Positions 42,996 through 53,712 of a DNA stretch of 64,000 nucleotides are shown here, in pieces; the first letter of the stretch is position 1, and every line of letters starts with the position of its first letter. The stretch is from positions 62,913 to 126,912 of the forward strand of contig NZ_FMYV01000001.1 in NCBI RefSeq assembly GCF_900102615.1. Reading direction: 5' to 3'. This stretch comes from Geotoga petraea (lineage in GTDB: Bacteria; Thermotogota; Thermotogae; Petrotogales; Petrotogaceae). Below the pieces are notes generated by a model, which searched no databases, was not told the DNA's origin, and worked only from the letters and a program-made list of their open reading frames with translations. Position numbers and translations under genes: made by a program.

Positions 42996-43728
42996 TTATT
43001 CTGATAACGAAAAAATAATTGAATTATGTAATTTTGGAATGGATATAGGTGAACATTCAATATTAAAGGATATATCTTTGGATATATCCTTTAATGATAT
43101 TGTTTTACTATATGGACCAAGAAATTCAGGGAAATCTTCATTATTGAGATCTTTTGTACATCTCAATGAGGAGCTATACAACGACGTTAAAGGTAAAGGC
43201 GGAATTTTTTTTGAAGGTAATAATGTAAACGAGTTGGATAGAAAGTATCTTAGGTCACAAATAACCTATGTAGATCCTACATTTGTTGAAAACCTGAATA
43301 TTTTAACTTTAAGCGAAGTTATAAATCTTTCTTTGGGTTTAAAATTAAAAGATATATCAAAAGAACATTTTGATATTTTGGAAAAACTTGGTTTATCTAA
43401 AAAATTTTCTGATTTGGATAATTTAAAAGTTCATAACTCACTTAAGAGTTGGTCAATTGGAGAAAAAATATTACTTATAACTTTTATTTCTTTAGCAAGA
43501 AATCCAAAAGTGTTTATGTTTGACTCTATATTAGATCATCTTGATGATTTTTTGTTGAAAGATGTAAAAGAAATTCTATACGACATGAAAAAAGATAGGA
43601 CGTTGATCATTTCTACAAGAAATCTTAATTTATTCAGTGATATTGCAAATAAAATTATTTTTATTGAAAATGGACAAATACAATATAATGGAACTATGGA
43701 TAGTTTTATGATGAATTTTCCAAGATAA
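42976..43728 (+). CDS. Degenerate ABC-type ATPase (PstB-like)
   Basis: A 250-residue ABC ATPase-like protein. Walker A is intact (LYGPRNSGKSSLLRSF). The signature region reads SWSIGEKILLITFISLARNPKVFMFDSILDHLDDFL: the usual LSGGQ is SIGEK, and after the Walker B aspartate there is serine instead of the catalytic glutamate. The residues between (FEGNNVNELDRKYLRSQITYVD) resemble PstB. It may bind but hardly hydrolyse ATP. No permease gene is adjacent. ATG at 42976 is chosen over an upstream TTG. A terminator follows the stop. Confidence 0.7.
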   Translation: MENQIINYSDNEKIIELCNFGMDIGEHSILKDISLDISFNDIVLLYGPRNSGKSSLLRSFVHLNEELYNDVKGKGGIFFEGNNVNELDRKYLRSQITYVDPTFVENLNILTLSEVINLSLGLKLKDISKEHFDILEKLGLSKKFSDLDNLKVHNSLKSWSIGEKILLITFISLARNPKVFMFDSILDHLDDFLLKDVKEILYDMKKDRTLIISTRNLNLFSDIANKIIFIENGQIQYNGTMDSFMMNFPR

Positions 43729-43755
43729 ACTCGCAAATAGCGAGTTTATTTTTTT
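43725..43755 (+). terminator. Intrinsic terminator after the ABC-type ATPase gene
   Basis: ATAAACTCGC-AAATA-GCGAGTTTAT followed by TTTTTTT; the stem begins within the stop codon. Confidence 0.9.
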
Positions 43756-43808
43756 ATATTTCTCTGATATAATAAGGTTAACTAACTAAAAATATGAGGT
43801 GATGCTTT

Positions 43809-44978
43809 TTGGCTATTGTATCAATATTAAGTGGTTTTGCAAGCATGATATTGGCTATAAAAATAACTAAAAAAGTTCATTGGGCCATGCTTGTAGCCAT
43901 TATAGTTACCAGCTTGATTTCCATGAACACTAATTTTATTTTTGAAAGTGCCAAAGTTACTGCGATAACATCTAATTTTTATGAAGTTTTGGGGGTTATA
44001 TTTGGGATATACCTTTTATCTGATACAATGAGAACTTCTGGGAATTCTGAAAAATTTGCTTTGCATATAAAGCATCTTTTCAACGCCAAACAGGCTATAG
44101 CTTTTATGCCCATGTTTTTAGGGCTTTTACCGATGCCTGGTGGTGCTATGTTTACAGCCCCTATGGTTAAAGATATTTCAGACGAATCTGGGATATCTCC
44201 TTTGAATGCTTCTGTTATAAACTACTGGTTTAGACATTCAATGGAATTTTTTTGGATTCTTTATCCAGCAATAGTTATGGAAAGTGCTTTAACTGGAATA
44301 TCCCTTACGAAGATTCTTCTTATACAATTACCAATAGGTATATTTTCATTGGTTGGGGCTTGGTTTTTCTTTAAACTTGGAAAGATAAAAGTGAATCATA
44401 ACCCAGAAAACTGGAAACATTTATTTATCTCTTTGTTGCCAATATTGGCTATTATGTTGGGAGTTATCGCACAACTTCCAGGTTATTTGGTTGTCCTTGT
44501 AGTTTCTTTTGTATATGCACTTTATTATAAAAATTATAGGGGTTTTTTGAGAATTAAGTGGGAAGTTCTCTTGCTTTTATTTTTTGTTTTTTGGTACAAA
44601 AATTTTGTTGAAATTTCGAACTTATCAGAAAATTTTGTCATGAATTTAAACGATATTGGGCTAAGTCCTTGGTTGATAATAATTGTATCTCCAGTTATCA
44701 TAGGTATGATCACGGGAATAACTCAAGCTGGATTTGCAGTAACTATGCCTATAACAATATCTTTGATTGAACAAGGTATTTTACCTTTACTTCCAGCAAC
44801 TTTGACTACTTACTATTTCTCAGTAATTGGCGTTTTGATAACTCCAGTTCACCTTTGTTTATTGTTGACTTCCGAGTTTTTTGGGGTTAAAATATCAAAG
44901 ATGGTGAAAAAAATGATTTGGCCTTTAATTTTTTCCATAATAGGTTTTATAATAATGTTTATATTTGTATCTATATAA
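43809..44978 (+). CDS. DUF401 family membrane permease
   Basis: A 389-residue integral membrane protein with about ten hydrophobic segments from the start (VSILSGFASMILAIKITKK, WAMLVAIIVTSLISM, ...). The motif AFMPMFLGLLPMPGGAMFTAPMVKDI and the matching late segment GMITGITQAGFAVTMPITISLIEQG indicate an inverted-repeat transporter of the DUF401/ion-transporter clan. The substrate is unknown; an organic anion is a reasonable guess. TTG at 43809 follows GAGGTGATGC. -10-like TATAAT and GGTTAACTAACTAA lie just upstream. Confidence 0.8.
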   Translation: MAIVSILSGFASMILAIKITKKVHWAMLVAIIVTSLISMNTNFIFESAKVTAITSNFYEVLGVIFGIYLLSDTMRTSGNSEKFALHIKHLFNAKQAIAFMPMFLGLLPMPGGAMFTAPMVKDISDESGISPLNASVINYWFRHSMEFFWILYPAIVMESALTGISLTKILLIQLPIGIFSLVGAWFFFKLGKIKVNHNPENWKHLFISLLPILAIMLGVIAQLPGYLVVLVVSFVYALYYKNYRGFLRIKWEVLLLLFFVFWYKNFVEISNLSENFVMNLNDIGLSPWLIIIVSPVIIGMITGITQAGFAVTMPITISLIEQGILPLLPATLTTYYFSVIGVLITPVHLCLLLTSEFFGVKISKMVKKMIWPLIFSIIGFIIMFIFVSI

Positions 44979-45007
44979 AAAAAGGGTGTGCTTAAAAGCA
45001 CACCCTT
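44978..45007. terminator. Terminator of groESL (bidirectional)
   Basis: AAGGGTGTGCTT pairs with AAGCACACCCTT. The minus-strand side is followed by a long T run, so it mainly ends the groL transcript; it can also close the DUF401 gene. Confidence 0.88.
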
Positions 45008-45034
45008 CGAAAATAATACATTGAGGGTAGGCGA

Positions 45035-46687
<1,653 letters not shown>

Positions 46688-46701
46688 TCATGCACCTCCT
46701 A

Positions 46702-46971
46702 TTAGTCTTCAACTTTTGCTAAAATATCATCAACATCGATAATTATATGTTTTTCATCGTTCATTTCTATTTCAGTTCCAGCAAATTTGGCAAAAATAAC
46801 TTTATCGCCTTTATTTATATCGTAATCATCTTCAAGGCTTCCTACCTCTATAACTAAAGCTCTTTGAGGTTTTTCTTTAGCAGAATCTGGTAAAACTATT
46901 CCACCATCTGTTTTCTTCTCTTCAACAATAGGTTTAATAAGTAATCTGTTTCCTAAAGGTTTGATGTTCAT
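46702..46971 (-). CDS. groS: Co-chaperonin GroES
   Basis: The 89-residue lid of GroEL: MNIKPLGNRLLIKPIVEEKKTDGGIVLPDSAKEKPQRALVIEVG, with the mobile loop, and the conserved end HIIIDVDDILAKVED. It is first in the groES-groEL operon, about 50 bp after the CIRCE operator, with AGGAGGTATTTTA before ATG. Confidence 0.97.
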   Translation of the reverse strand: MNIKPLGNRLLIKPIVEEKKTDGGIVLPDSAKEKPQRALVIEVGSLEDDYDINKGDKVIFAKFAGTEIEMNDEKHIIIDVDDILAKVED

Positions 46972-47018
46972 TAAAATACCTCCTTTTATATATTTTGGTG
47001 TTTTTATTTTTTGTTATT

Positions 47019-47083
47019 TTAGCACTTTATTATTATGAGTGCTAATGCATTTTTATGTTACCATTTTTTGCCTTATTCTTCAA
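47019..47083 (-). promoter_or_regulatory. CIRCE operator and promoter of groESL
   Basis: TTAGCACTT-N9-GAGTGCTAA at 47019-47045 differs from the CIRCE consensus by one base and is the binding site of the HrcA repressor. Upstream on the minus strand, TTGAAG (47078-47083) and TAACAT (47055-47060) with a 17-bp spacer form a plausible promoter, placing CIRCE at the transcription start. Confidence 0.92.
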
Positions 47084-47276
47084 CACTTAAAATTGTTGAA
47101 TATGGTCAATTAAATATAAATAAGAACAATTACAGTTAATTAACTAAAGAAATCATTAAAATCATAAAAATCATATAAAATGTTTATATTAATTGATTTT
47201 AAACTAAGAAACGATTGATCAATATTTATTCAAGAAAAAATAACATAATTTATTTTTATTTTGACTAATTTTTTAG

Positions 47277-47300
47277 TATAATATTGTTAGTTATACTAAC
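47277..47300 (+). promoter_or_regulatory. MFS promoter -10 box and GTTAG-N5-CTAAC palindrome
   Basis: TATAAT (47277-47282) is followed three bases later by GTTAGTTATACTAAC (47286-47300), the same arms found at the M3 peptidase promoter (5906-5920) in the same place relative to the -10 box. A shared regulator is inferred. Confidence 0.6.
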
Positions 47301-47315
47301 TAATGGAGTGGTGAT

Positions 47316-48509
47316 ATGTCAAAAAATTTAACTAATTTAATATTTTATTCTTTTATAAGTAGTGTTTCATGGGCTATATACAAAGTTGTTTTTAATTTAT
47401 TTTTGAGAGATATTGGCTTTGGAAATGACTTTATTGGTCAAATAACATCTATAGAAATGGTTGGCTCTGCTATTATTGGCATAATTATAGGAGTCTTAGG
47501 AGATAGATTTGGTAAAAAGCGAATGCTTTTTATCACTTCATTGGGTTTTGGATTACTTTTGATAGCCAGAATAAGTTTTCCTATACAATCAGTATTGTAC
47601 ACATTATCCTTTTTTAGTGGTGGATTTATGACTTCAAGAATGCTTCTTCTAAATTCATATATAATTGATATTACAGAACATTCAGTAAGAGGAAAAGCTT
47701 TTGGTTTTAATTTTGGATTGATGATGGGTTCTGGCGTGTTTGGTAATTTTGTTGGCGGCTTTATGGGTGAATTTATTGGATTAAGAACAACTCTATTTAT
47801 AGCCGCATTTGCTTATGTTTTATCTATTGGTTTGTTATCGAGAATACCAGAAAGTGTTGGAAATAAAGATAGAACCATTAAAGAGATATTTGATATATCT
47901 GAATTCACATCCGATCAAAAGGAAATTGTTAAATACTATTTTTTGAGGACATTTTCAATTAGTTTTGGTGCCGGATTGTTTGTTAATTTTGGGAATTTGA
48001 TTTTCAAAGACATGTTTGATATGAGCCCAGCGATGATTGGGATAGCCCTTTCCATTGCTCAATTAGGCGCGGCTACGGGATCTATTTTATCCCCAAAATT
48101 AGGGAAAAAATTTGGGCCTTTTAGATATATGAGAGCACTTAGTTTGGTAGTAGTTCCACTTATAATCAGCCTTGGTTTTGTAAATAACCCTTATGTTTTT
48201 ACAACTTTGTATGCTTTTAGGTTTTCTTTTATGAACATGACAAATCCTGTTGGGATGAACATTGTGTTAAGTTCTATGCCTAAAGACAAAGTTACAACAA
48301 TAAATAGCATAAGAAATTCACTCAATTTTGTTTCCAGAGCTGTTGCTGCTATTATGTTTGGTATAATTGTTGCTTTGCCTTCAGGTTACACTTATTTATT
48401 TTTAATAGCTTCAATATTCTATTTTATTGGATATTTAATGTTAAAGAAAATGTTTAAGCCTATACAAAAAGGCAAAATACTTCATGAATTATACGGCAAT
48501 AATGGATAA
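47316..48509 (+). CDS. Major facilitator superfamily transporter
   Basis: A 397-residue membrane protein with about twelve hydrophobic segments. The loop after segment 2 reads GVLGDRFGKKRML, the MFS signature. The segment VGGFMGEFIGLRTTLFIAAFAYV and the second-half DMSPAMIGIALSIAQLGAATGSILSPKLGKKFG support a twelve-helix exporter-type MFS. Substrate is unknown. ATG at 47316 follows GGAGTGGTGAT. The palindrome on its promoter suggests regulated expression, possibly in a regulon with the M3 peptidase. Confidence 0.88.
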   Translation: MSKNLTNLIFYSFISSVSWAIYKVVFNLFLRDIGFGNDFIGQITSIEMVGSAIIGIIIGVLGDRFGKKRMLFITSLGFGLLLIARISFPIQSVLYTLSFFSGGFMTSRMLLLNSYIIDITEHSVRGKAFGFNFGLMMGSGVFGNFVGGFMGEFIGLRTTLFIAAFAYVLSIGLLSRIPESVGNKDRTIKEIFDISEFTSDQKEIVKYYFLRTFSISFGAGLFVNFGNLIFKDMFDMSPAMIGIALSIAQLGAATGSILSPKLGKKFGPFRYMRALSLVVVPLIISLGFVNNPYVFTTLYAFRFSFMNMTNPVGMNIVLSSMPKDKVTTINSIRNSLNFVSRAVAAIMFGIIVALPSGYTYLFLIASIFYFIGYLMLKKMFKPIQKGKILHELYGNNG

Positions 48510-48516
48510 TCATATA

Positions 48517-48557
48517 AAAAAAGAAAAGGATAGTTTTCAACTATCCTTTTCTTTTTA
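48517..48557. terminator. Bidirectional terminator between MFS and pheT-side genes
   Basis: GAAAAGGATAGTT-TTC-AACTATCCTTTTC, flanked by A and T runs on both sides, ends both converging transcripts. Confidence 0.9.
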
Positions 48558-48863
48558 ATTGTTTGTGTCTACATGTTCTTTATCTGAGTTCTTTTGTCTT
48601 TGCCAAATGTTTTTATTGTTTTTTTCATCATATATGTAGTTTATATCTTCAGGGATGTTCATGTCTTTTGAGTGTTTTTCAATAGCCTCAATCAATATGT
48701 CATATGGAAGTGAAGTTATGAACCACAAATCCGATAAAAATATTTTGTCAGTTTTTCTGACAGGTGATTTGTATATTGCACTTTCTATTGCCTTTACAAA
48801 TATTTCAAAAGGTTCTTCTTTTATAAACCCTTTACCTGTATCTTCTCCAAATACTCTTGCCAT
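48555..48863 (-). CDS. Conserved-looking small protein downstream of pheT, unknown
   Basis: A 102-residue protein (MARVFGEDTGKGFIKEEPFEIFVKAIESAIYKSP...TDKIFLSDLWFITSLPYDILIEAIEKHSKDM) I cannot assign to a family. It has no membrane segment and an Asn/Lys-rich tail. It sits 12 bp after pheT on the same strand with a good AGGAGGATT site, a place often held by zapA, but it does not look like ZapA. It is the last gene of the operon. Confidence 0.65.
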   Translation of the reverse strand: MARVFGEDTGKGFIKEEPFEIFVKAIESAIYKSPVRKTDKIFLSDLWFITSLPYDILIEAIEKHSKDMNIPEDINYIYDEKNNKNIWQRQKNSDKEHVDTNN

Positions 48864-48875
48864 TTTTAATCCTCC

Positions 48876-51239
48876 TCAGGCTTTTCTAAGCTTAACGTTT
48901 TTATCTTCAAGTTGTTTTAATATTTTTGATTCAACTTTGTTTACTTCGTCATCGGTCAAAGTTTTTTCATGAGATCTGTATATTATTGTGATAGTTATGC
49001 TGCTAAAATTTGGATCTATTCCCTTCCCCCTATAAACATCAAAGATTTGAATTTTTTCTATAATATTTCCTGCATTTTCAATTGTTTTGTTAATTTCTGA
49101 AAACTCAGTTGATATTGGAACCATGAATGAATATTCTCTTTTTATAGAAGGATAATCATATTTTTTAGATGCCTTACTTACGAGTTTTGAGTATTTTTTA
49201 ACTGCGTCTAAATCAATTTCTGCAACAAAAATTTCATCTTTTATATCATACATTTTGTCTGCCATTTCTGGATCGATTAAACCAATATAACCAATTTTTG
49301 TATCTTTTATGAAAATTTCTGCTGTTTGAGATTGAGAAAATCCTTTTATGTTGGATCTTTTGTATGTAGCACTGATTCCATTTTCTTCAAATAAATAATC
49401 AAGAGTCCCTTTTAATGTATAAAAAGAAACTTTTCTTTTGTCTGTGTAATCAGCAGGGCTTTCTTCACCTGTAGAAACGATTGCCATGTGTGTTGGTTCT
49501 TTTACTTTGGTTTCTGAAGTTTCGTCTTTTAAAAATACTTTGTTTATTTCAAACATTTTTATGTCTTTATTTTGATTTCTATAATTGTAGGAAACAGTTT
49601 CCAATATTGGATAAATCAATTCAGGTATTAAGAATTCAAGCTCTGCTGAAATAGGGTTGATTATTTTTACATTTGCTTCAGATTTCCAAAATTTTGTATC
49701 ATTCATAAGAGGTATATTTTTTGTTTCATGAAAACCCTGGTGTCTTAAAATCGATGCTGCTTTTTCTTTGAAAACATAATTTTCATTTCTTTCACCTTTT
49801 AAGAATGTACTTTTTGGAGCTTCACTTTTAATATTGTGATATCCATAGATTCTGCCAATTTCTTCAACAAGATCTGCTTCTCCTTCTATATCTGGCCTGT
49901 TAGTTGGAATTGTGATTTCAAAACCTTCGTTAATTCTTTCAAACCCAAAGTTTAACCTTTTGAGGATTTCTTCTATTTCATCAATTGTAAGATTTATGCC
50001 TAACTTAGAGTTCAAGTAATTAATTCTCAAAGGTTGTTTTTTATTTTTTATTTTTTGAGGGTAAATATCTGTGGCATTATAATCTGTTGAACCGTTTGCA
50101 TATTTTTCAATAAGATAAATCAACCTTCCCATAACAAAAAATGCATTGTTTGGGTCTACTCCTCTTTCAAATCTATAAGATGAATCGGTACTTAGCTTAT
50201 GGTGATTTGTAGTTTTTCTAATATTTATTGGATCAAAATGGGCAACTTCGAGTAAAATTTCCTTTGTGTTTTCGTTTATACCAGAAATATTTCCCCCCAT
50301 AACACCACCAAGTGCCAATATTTTTTCTTCATCAGTTATTAACGTTTCATGTCCAACTAATTCCAACTCTCTTTTGTCTAATAGTACTACCTTTTCACCT
50401 TCTTTAGCTTTTCTAACTATAATAGAATTCTTAATAGTCTTCATATCAAATGCGTGGATCGGGTGACCAGTTTCCAACATAACATAGTTTGTTATGTCTA
50501 CGACGTTGTTTATACTTCTGATTCCAGCCATTGCAAGTCTTTTTACCATCCATAAGGGGGATGGTTTTATTTCTATATTTTTCATTTTTAAAGCTGTATA
50601 CCTTTTACATCCATCATATTCTATTTTGACTGGAAATCCCTTGGTAGTTGTGTTAATTTTTTTATATACAGGTAATTTAAAATTTTCAGCTGCGTCAATT
50701 GCTGTAAATTCTCTTGCTGTACCAAGGTAAGATAATAAATCAGGTTTGTTGGGAGTTATCTCCATTGACAATATTTGATCTTTTATTTTGAAATAGTTTA
50801 TAAAATCTGTTCCTGGTTCAACATCTTCTGTTATTGTATATATAGCATCTGAATGTTCTTCAAGACCAATTTCTTCAAGAGAGCATAGCATTCCATGAGA
50901 CTTTACACCTCTAAAATTTCTTGTCTTTATCTTGAAACCATCGTATAAAACCGCTCCATCAACGGCTACAGGAACTAAATCTTTTTCTTTAACTGTAAGG
51001 TCCCCTGTTACTATGTCAAGAGTTTCGTCTCCTAAGTTTACTTCGCATATGATTAATTTATCAGCGTTAGGGTGTTCTTTAATTTTATCTATTCTTCCAA
51101 CTTTGATATTTTTTAGTTCGTCTCCAAATGATTCCATTATTTCAACATCTGCTGTGTGTAGCTTTAACTGTCTTACTAAATCGTTGTAATTAATTTTCAA
51201 ATCTATGTAATCGCTTATCCAATCTTTTGAAATTCTCAT
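48876..51239 (-). CDS. pheT: Phenylalanyl-tRNA synthetase beta subunit
   Basis: A 787-residue subunit with the usual order: N-terminal tRNA-binding OB domain (VGRIDKIKEHPNADKLIICEVNLG), B3/B4 editing domain (TNYVMLETGHPIHAFDMKTI), B5 domain, a catalytic-like domain, and the C-terminal anticodon-binding domain ending EKTLTDDEVNKVESKILKQLEDKNVKLRKA. It follows pheS by 11 bp on the minus strand, with AGGAGGATACTA before ATG. Confidence 0.97.
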   Translation of the reverse strand: MRISKDWISDYIDLKINYNDLVRQLKLHTADVEIMESFGDELKNIKVGRIDKIKEHPNADKLIICEVNLGDETLDIVTGDLTVKEKDLVPVAVDGAVLYDGFKIKTRNFRGVKSHGMLCSLEEIGLEEHSDAIYTITEDVEPGTDFINYFKIKDQILSMEITPNKPDLLSYLGTAREFTAIDAAENFKLPVYKKINTTTKGFPVKIEYDGCKRYTALKMKNIEIKPSPLWMVKRLAMAGIRSINNVVDITNYVMLETGHPIHAFDMKTIKNSIIVRKAKEGEKVVLLDKRELELVGHETLITDEEKILALGGVMGGNISGINENTKEILLEVAHFDPINIRKTTNHHKLSTDSSYRFERGVDPNNAFFVMGRLIYLIEKYANGSTDYNATDIYPQKIKNKKQPLRINYLNSKLGINLTIDEIEEILKRLNFGFERINEGFEITIPTNRPDIEGEADLVEEIGRIYGYHNIKSEAPKSTFLKGERNENYVFKEKAASILRHQGFHETKNIPLMNDTKFWKSEANVKIINPISAELEFLIPELIYPILETVSYNYRNQNKDIKMFEINKVFLKDETSETKVKEPTHMAIVSTGEESPADYTDKRKVSFYTLKGTLDYLFEENGISATYKRSNIKGFSQSQTAEIFIKDTKIGYIGLIDPEMADKMYDIKDEIFVAEIDLDAVKKYSKLVSKASKKYDYPSIKREYSFMVPISTEFSEINKTIENAGNIIEKIQIFDVYRGKGIDPNFSSITITIIYRSHEKTLTDDEVNKVESKILKQLEDKNVKLRKA

Positions 51240-51250
51240 TAGTATCCTCC

Positions 51251-52264
51251 TCAGTCGATGAATCTTATATCATTTTTTACAAATTCTCTTATATCATTTA
51301 TATTATATTTTAACATAGCAAATCTTTCAATTCCCGCGCCAAGTGCAAAACCTTGCCATTCATCTGGATCGAGTCCAACATTTTTAATGACATTAGGGTT
51401 TACAAGCCCTGCTCCTAATACTTCAATCCAACCTGTATTTCCACAAACATTACAACCTTTTCCTCCACATGCTATACAGGTTAAATCAACTTCAAAACTT
51501 GGCTCAGTGAAAGGAAAATAACTTGGTCTTAATAAAATATCCACTTTACTTCCAAAAAATTCTCTTGTAAAACTTTCTAAGTAGTATTTTAAATTTGCCA
51601 CGCTCACTTTTTTGTCTATATATAATGCTTCCAATTGGTTAAAAGCAAACAAATGAGTTGCATCCATTTCGTCTTTTCTAAAAACTCTTCCTGGTGAAAT
51701 TATTGCAAGAGGAGGTTTCTCTTTAAGCATCGTCCTAACTTGAACAGGAGAGGTATGGGTTCTTAAAAGTGTTCCAACATCAGAATCGATATAAAAAGTA
51801 TCCTGCATTTCTCTCGCAGGATGCCATTCAGGTGTATTTAATGCGTCAAAATTAAACCATGTTTTCTCGACTTCAGGTCCTTCAACTTGTTTAAAACCAT
51901 GATTTGTGAATATCTCAATCAATTCTCTTGCCGTTTTTTCGATAAGATGTTCCTTCCCTCGGTTTGTAATAGCTCCGGGAAGAGTTACATCTATCCAATT
52001 TTTCTTTTCTTTTTTTTCTTTTTCTATTTTTTTAATTTCTTCCATTTTTTCTTCAAAAATATGTTCAATTTGGTTTTTTATTTTGTTTACTTCTTGCCCG
52101 TAGGCTTTTCTCTTTTCAGGTTCTATTTTAGATATTTCTTTCATCAAATCCTTCACTTTACCCTTTTTCCCTAAATATGAAGCTTTTAAATTTTGAAAGT
52201 CTTGTTTATTATCTACTTTATTTATTTCAGATTTTAAATCATCAATAATAGTGCTATCAATCAT
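51251..52264 (-). CDS. pheS: Phenylalanyl-tRNA synthetase alpha subunit
   Basis: The 337-residue catalytic subunit: coiled-coil N terminus (KMEEIKKIEKEKKEKKN), class II motif 2 in LLRTHTSPVQVRTM and ISPGRVFRKDEMDATHLFAFNQLE, and motif 3 in GFALGAGIERFAMLKYNI. The four cysteines in CIACGGKGCNVCGNTGW are a zinc-like site often seen in this subunit. Its start overlaps the upstream membrane-protein gene by eight bases, tying it to that operon. Confidence 0.97.
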   Translation of the reverse strand: MIDSTIIDDLKSEINKVDNKQDFQNLKASYLGKKGKVKDLMKEISKIEPEKRKAYGQEVNKIKNQIEHIFEEKMEEIKKIEKEKKEKKNWIDVTLPGAITNRGKEHLIEKTARELIEIFTNHGFKQVEGPEVEKTWFNFDALNTPEWHPAREMQDTFYIDSDVGTLLRTHTSPVQVRTMLKEKPPLAIISPGRVFRKDEMDATHLFAFNQLEALYIDKKVSVANLKYYLESFTREFFGSKVDILLRPSYFPFTEPSFEVDLTCIACGGKGCNVCGNTGWIEVLGAGLVNPNVIKNVGLDPDEWQGFALGAGIERFAMLKYNINDIREFVKNDIRFID

Positions 52265-53057
52265 TGGTATTTTCCTCCTTGATCTTGTCTATTTTTATTA
52301 TATTTATATTTCTTACCAAAAAATATGAAAGGACAAAATTTATCAATATTGCTGTTATAAATAGATAATTGTAATTAACATCAAATGGCGGTAAAAAGTA
52401 AAAGTATAATGAAATAAAGTATATTAAACTTTTTATCCATTTATTTGAAAATATATTTGCGATAATAACTGAACTTACCGAAATAAAAAACAATCGCTCT
52501 ATAAAAATATAGTCTGTTAGTATGTTAGAAATAATTATAATAGAAATCACTATCGAACTAAAATATATTATTTTGCTTAAAAATTGTCTAACATAATTAA
52601 AACTCAACAAAAAATAACTTTTTTGGCTGAACACTTTTATAATTAAGCCGCTAAAAAAAATAAAAGAAAATATTATAACCTCTTTTATTATTTTTGAAAT
52701 TTCAAAGATTTTAGATTGGCTGATTTCTTCATCAACAGTTATATAATTTGAAACGAGTTGATTTTGTAGTTTGGATATCTTATAGTTTATTATGTTTATT
52801 TCTGGCATTATTTCTTGAATATATTGTGCATTTTTAGGTAAGATTATATTCAGAGTATTATTTTTAAAGCTCAAAAGAGCTTTTGTATTTTTGGGTTTTT
52901 CGGATACCTTTTGAACATTATCCAAGTCAAAGGGTGCTTCGCCTATAAAATGAAAAGGTTGGCTTTCGAAAACATAATCTGTTATTAAATTAGCAGAATA
53001 AATAAACACAAAAAATAGTAATATTATCATAGAAAATGATTTGAAATATTTTTTCAA
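52257..53057 (-). CDS. Unknown membrane protein upstream of pheS
   Basis: A 266-residue protein with a membrane anchor at residues 10-27 (MIILLFFVFIYSANLITDY), an outside domain to about residue 125, and then five or six hydrophobic segments (VIIFSFIFFSGLIIKVF, IIYFSSIVISIIIISNIL, LFFISVSSVIIANIF and others). The layout is like an ABC-2-type permease, but no signature confirms it. It lies 19 bp after a cytosolic gene that may be its partner and overlaps pheS by eight bases. Confidence 0.6.
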   Translation of the reverse strand: MKKYFKSFSMIILLFFVFIYSANLITDYVFESQPFHFIGEAPFDLDNVQKVSEKPKNTKALLSFKNNTLNIILPKNAQYIQEIMPEINIINYKISKLQNQLVSNYITVDEEISQSKIFEISKIIKEVIIFSFIFFSGLIIKVFSQKSYFLLSFNYVRQFLSKIIYFSSIVISIIIISNILTDYIFIERLFFISVSSVIIANIFSNKWIKSLIYFISLYFYFLPPFDVNYNYLFITAILINFVLSYFLVRNINIIKIDKIKEENTND

Positions 53058-53076
53058 AGTTTGCCCCCTTTTATCT

Positions 53077-53712
53077 TTATTTAAACAAGTCTTCTATATT
53101 TAATTCACCAGTAGTATCGTCTCTTAATATTTTCATTTTTTTAAATTTAATGTTTTTCAAGTTTGATTCAATTTTATTGACATCCTCAATTTCTTTCCCA
53201 TTCATATCTTCGAAGAATTGTCCAGTTTTATACGAGATTTTGTTTCCTTTTTCATCTAAAACTTCGTCTGAAGTTGCTTCAATCAAGTTTTTAGAATCAG
53301 TAATAATGAGAACTGCTCCATCTTTTTTATAAAGAGAACATAAATCGGAGATTTCAGAATATTCTTCAGATTTTATATCATCATCTGAGGCTGAAATAAC
53401 TATTAAATGTCTTCTATCGGGTTTTTCTTTAAGTATTTCTAAAATGTTTTTATCCCACAATTCAGGTATAACTAAATGAGAAAAACTCCTTCCTATCCAA
53501 CTTGAATTGTTGGCAATCAAATCATTAACCGTCACTTTTTCTGAAAACTTATCTGGATTTGTCAAAATCTTGAATAAGTTTTTCAATGTTTTTTTATAAT
53601 CTCTTGTAAATATTCCTAAGGAAGAACCTTTTTGTAAATGAATTTCAGGGAAATCTAATTTTGGATTTATAATTCTTAAAATATAATTTCTCTGTTCAAC
53701 ACTATTAACCAT
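53077..53712 (-). CDS. Unknown cytosolic protein, ABC-ATPase-like outline without Walker A
   Basis: A 211-residue protein without membrane segments. The order of parts (GSSLGIFTRDYKKTLKNLFKILTNPDKF..., NSSWIGRSFSHLVIPELWDKNILEILKEKPDRRHLIVISASDDD, DGAVLIITDSKNLIEATSDEVLDEKGNKI) loosely follows an ABC ATPase, but the GxxGxGKST loop is missing. I therefore call it unknown. ATG at 53712 follows GAAGGTG and overlaps the upstream flavin reductase-like gene. Together with the next membrane protein it could be a decayed transporter. Confidence 0.5.
   Translation of the reverse strand: MVNSVEQRNYILRIINPKLDFPEIHLQKGSSLGIFTRDYKKTLKNLFKILTNPDKFSEKVTVNDLIANNSSWIGRSFSHLVIPELWDKNILEILKEKPDRRHLIVISASDDDIKSEEYSEISDLCSLYKKDGAVLIITDSKNLIEATSDEVLDEKGNKISYKTGQFFEDMNGKEIEDVNKIESNLKNIKFKKMKILRDDTTGELNIEDLFK

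Noticed and set aside
48555-48863. ZapA cell-division protein after pheT
   Set aside because: The position fits, but the sequence shows no ZapA helix pattern or motif, so it is left as unknown.
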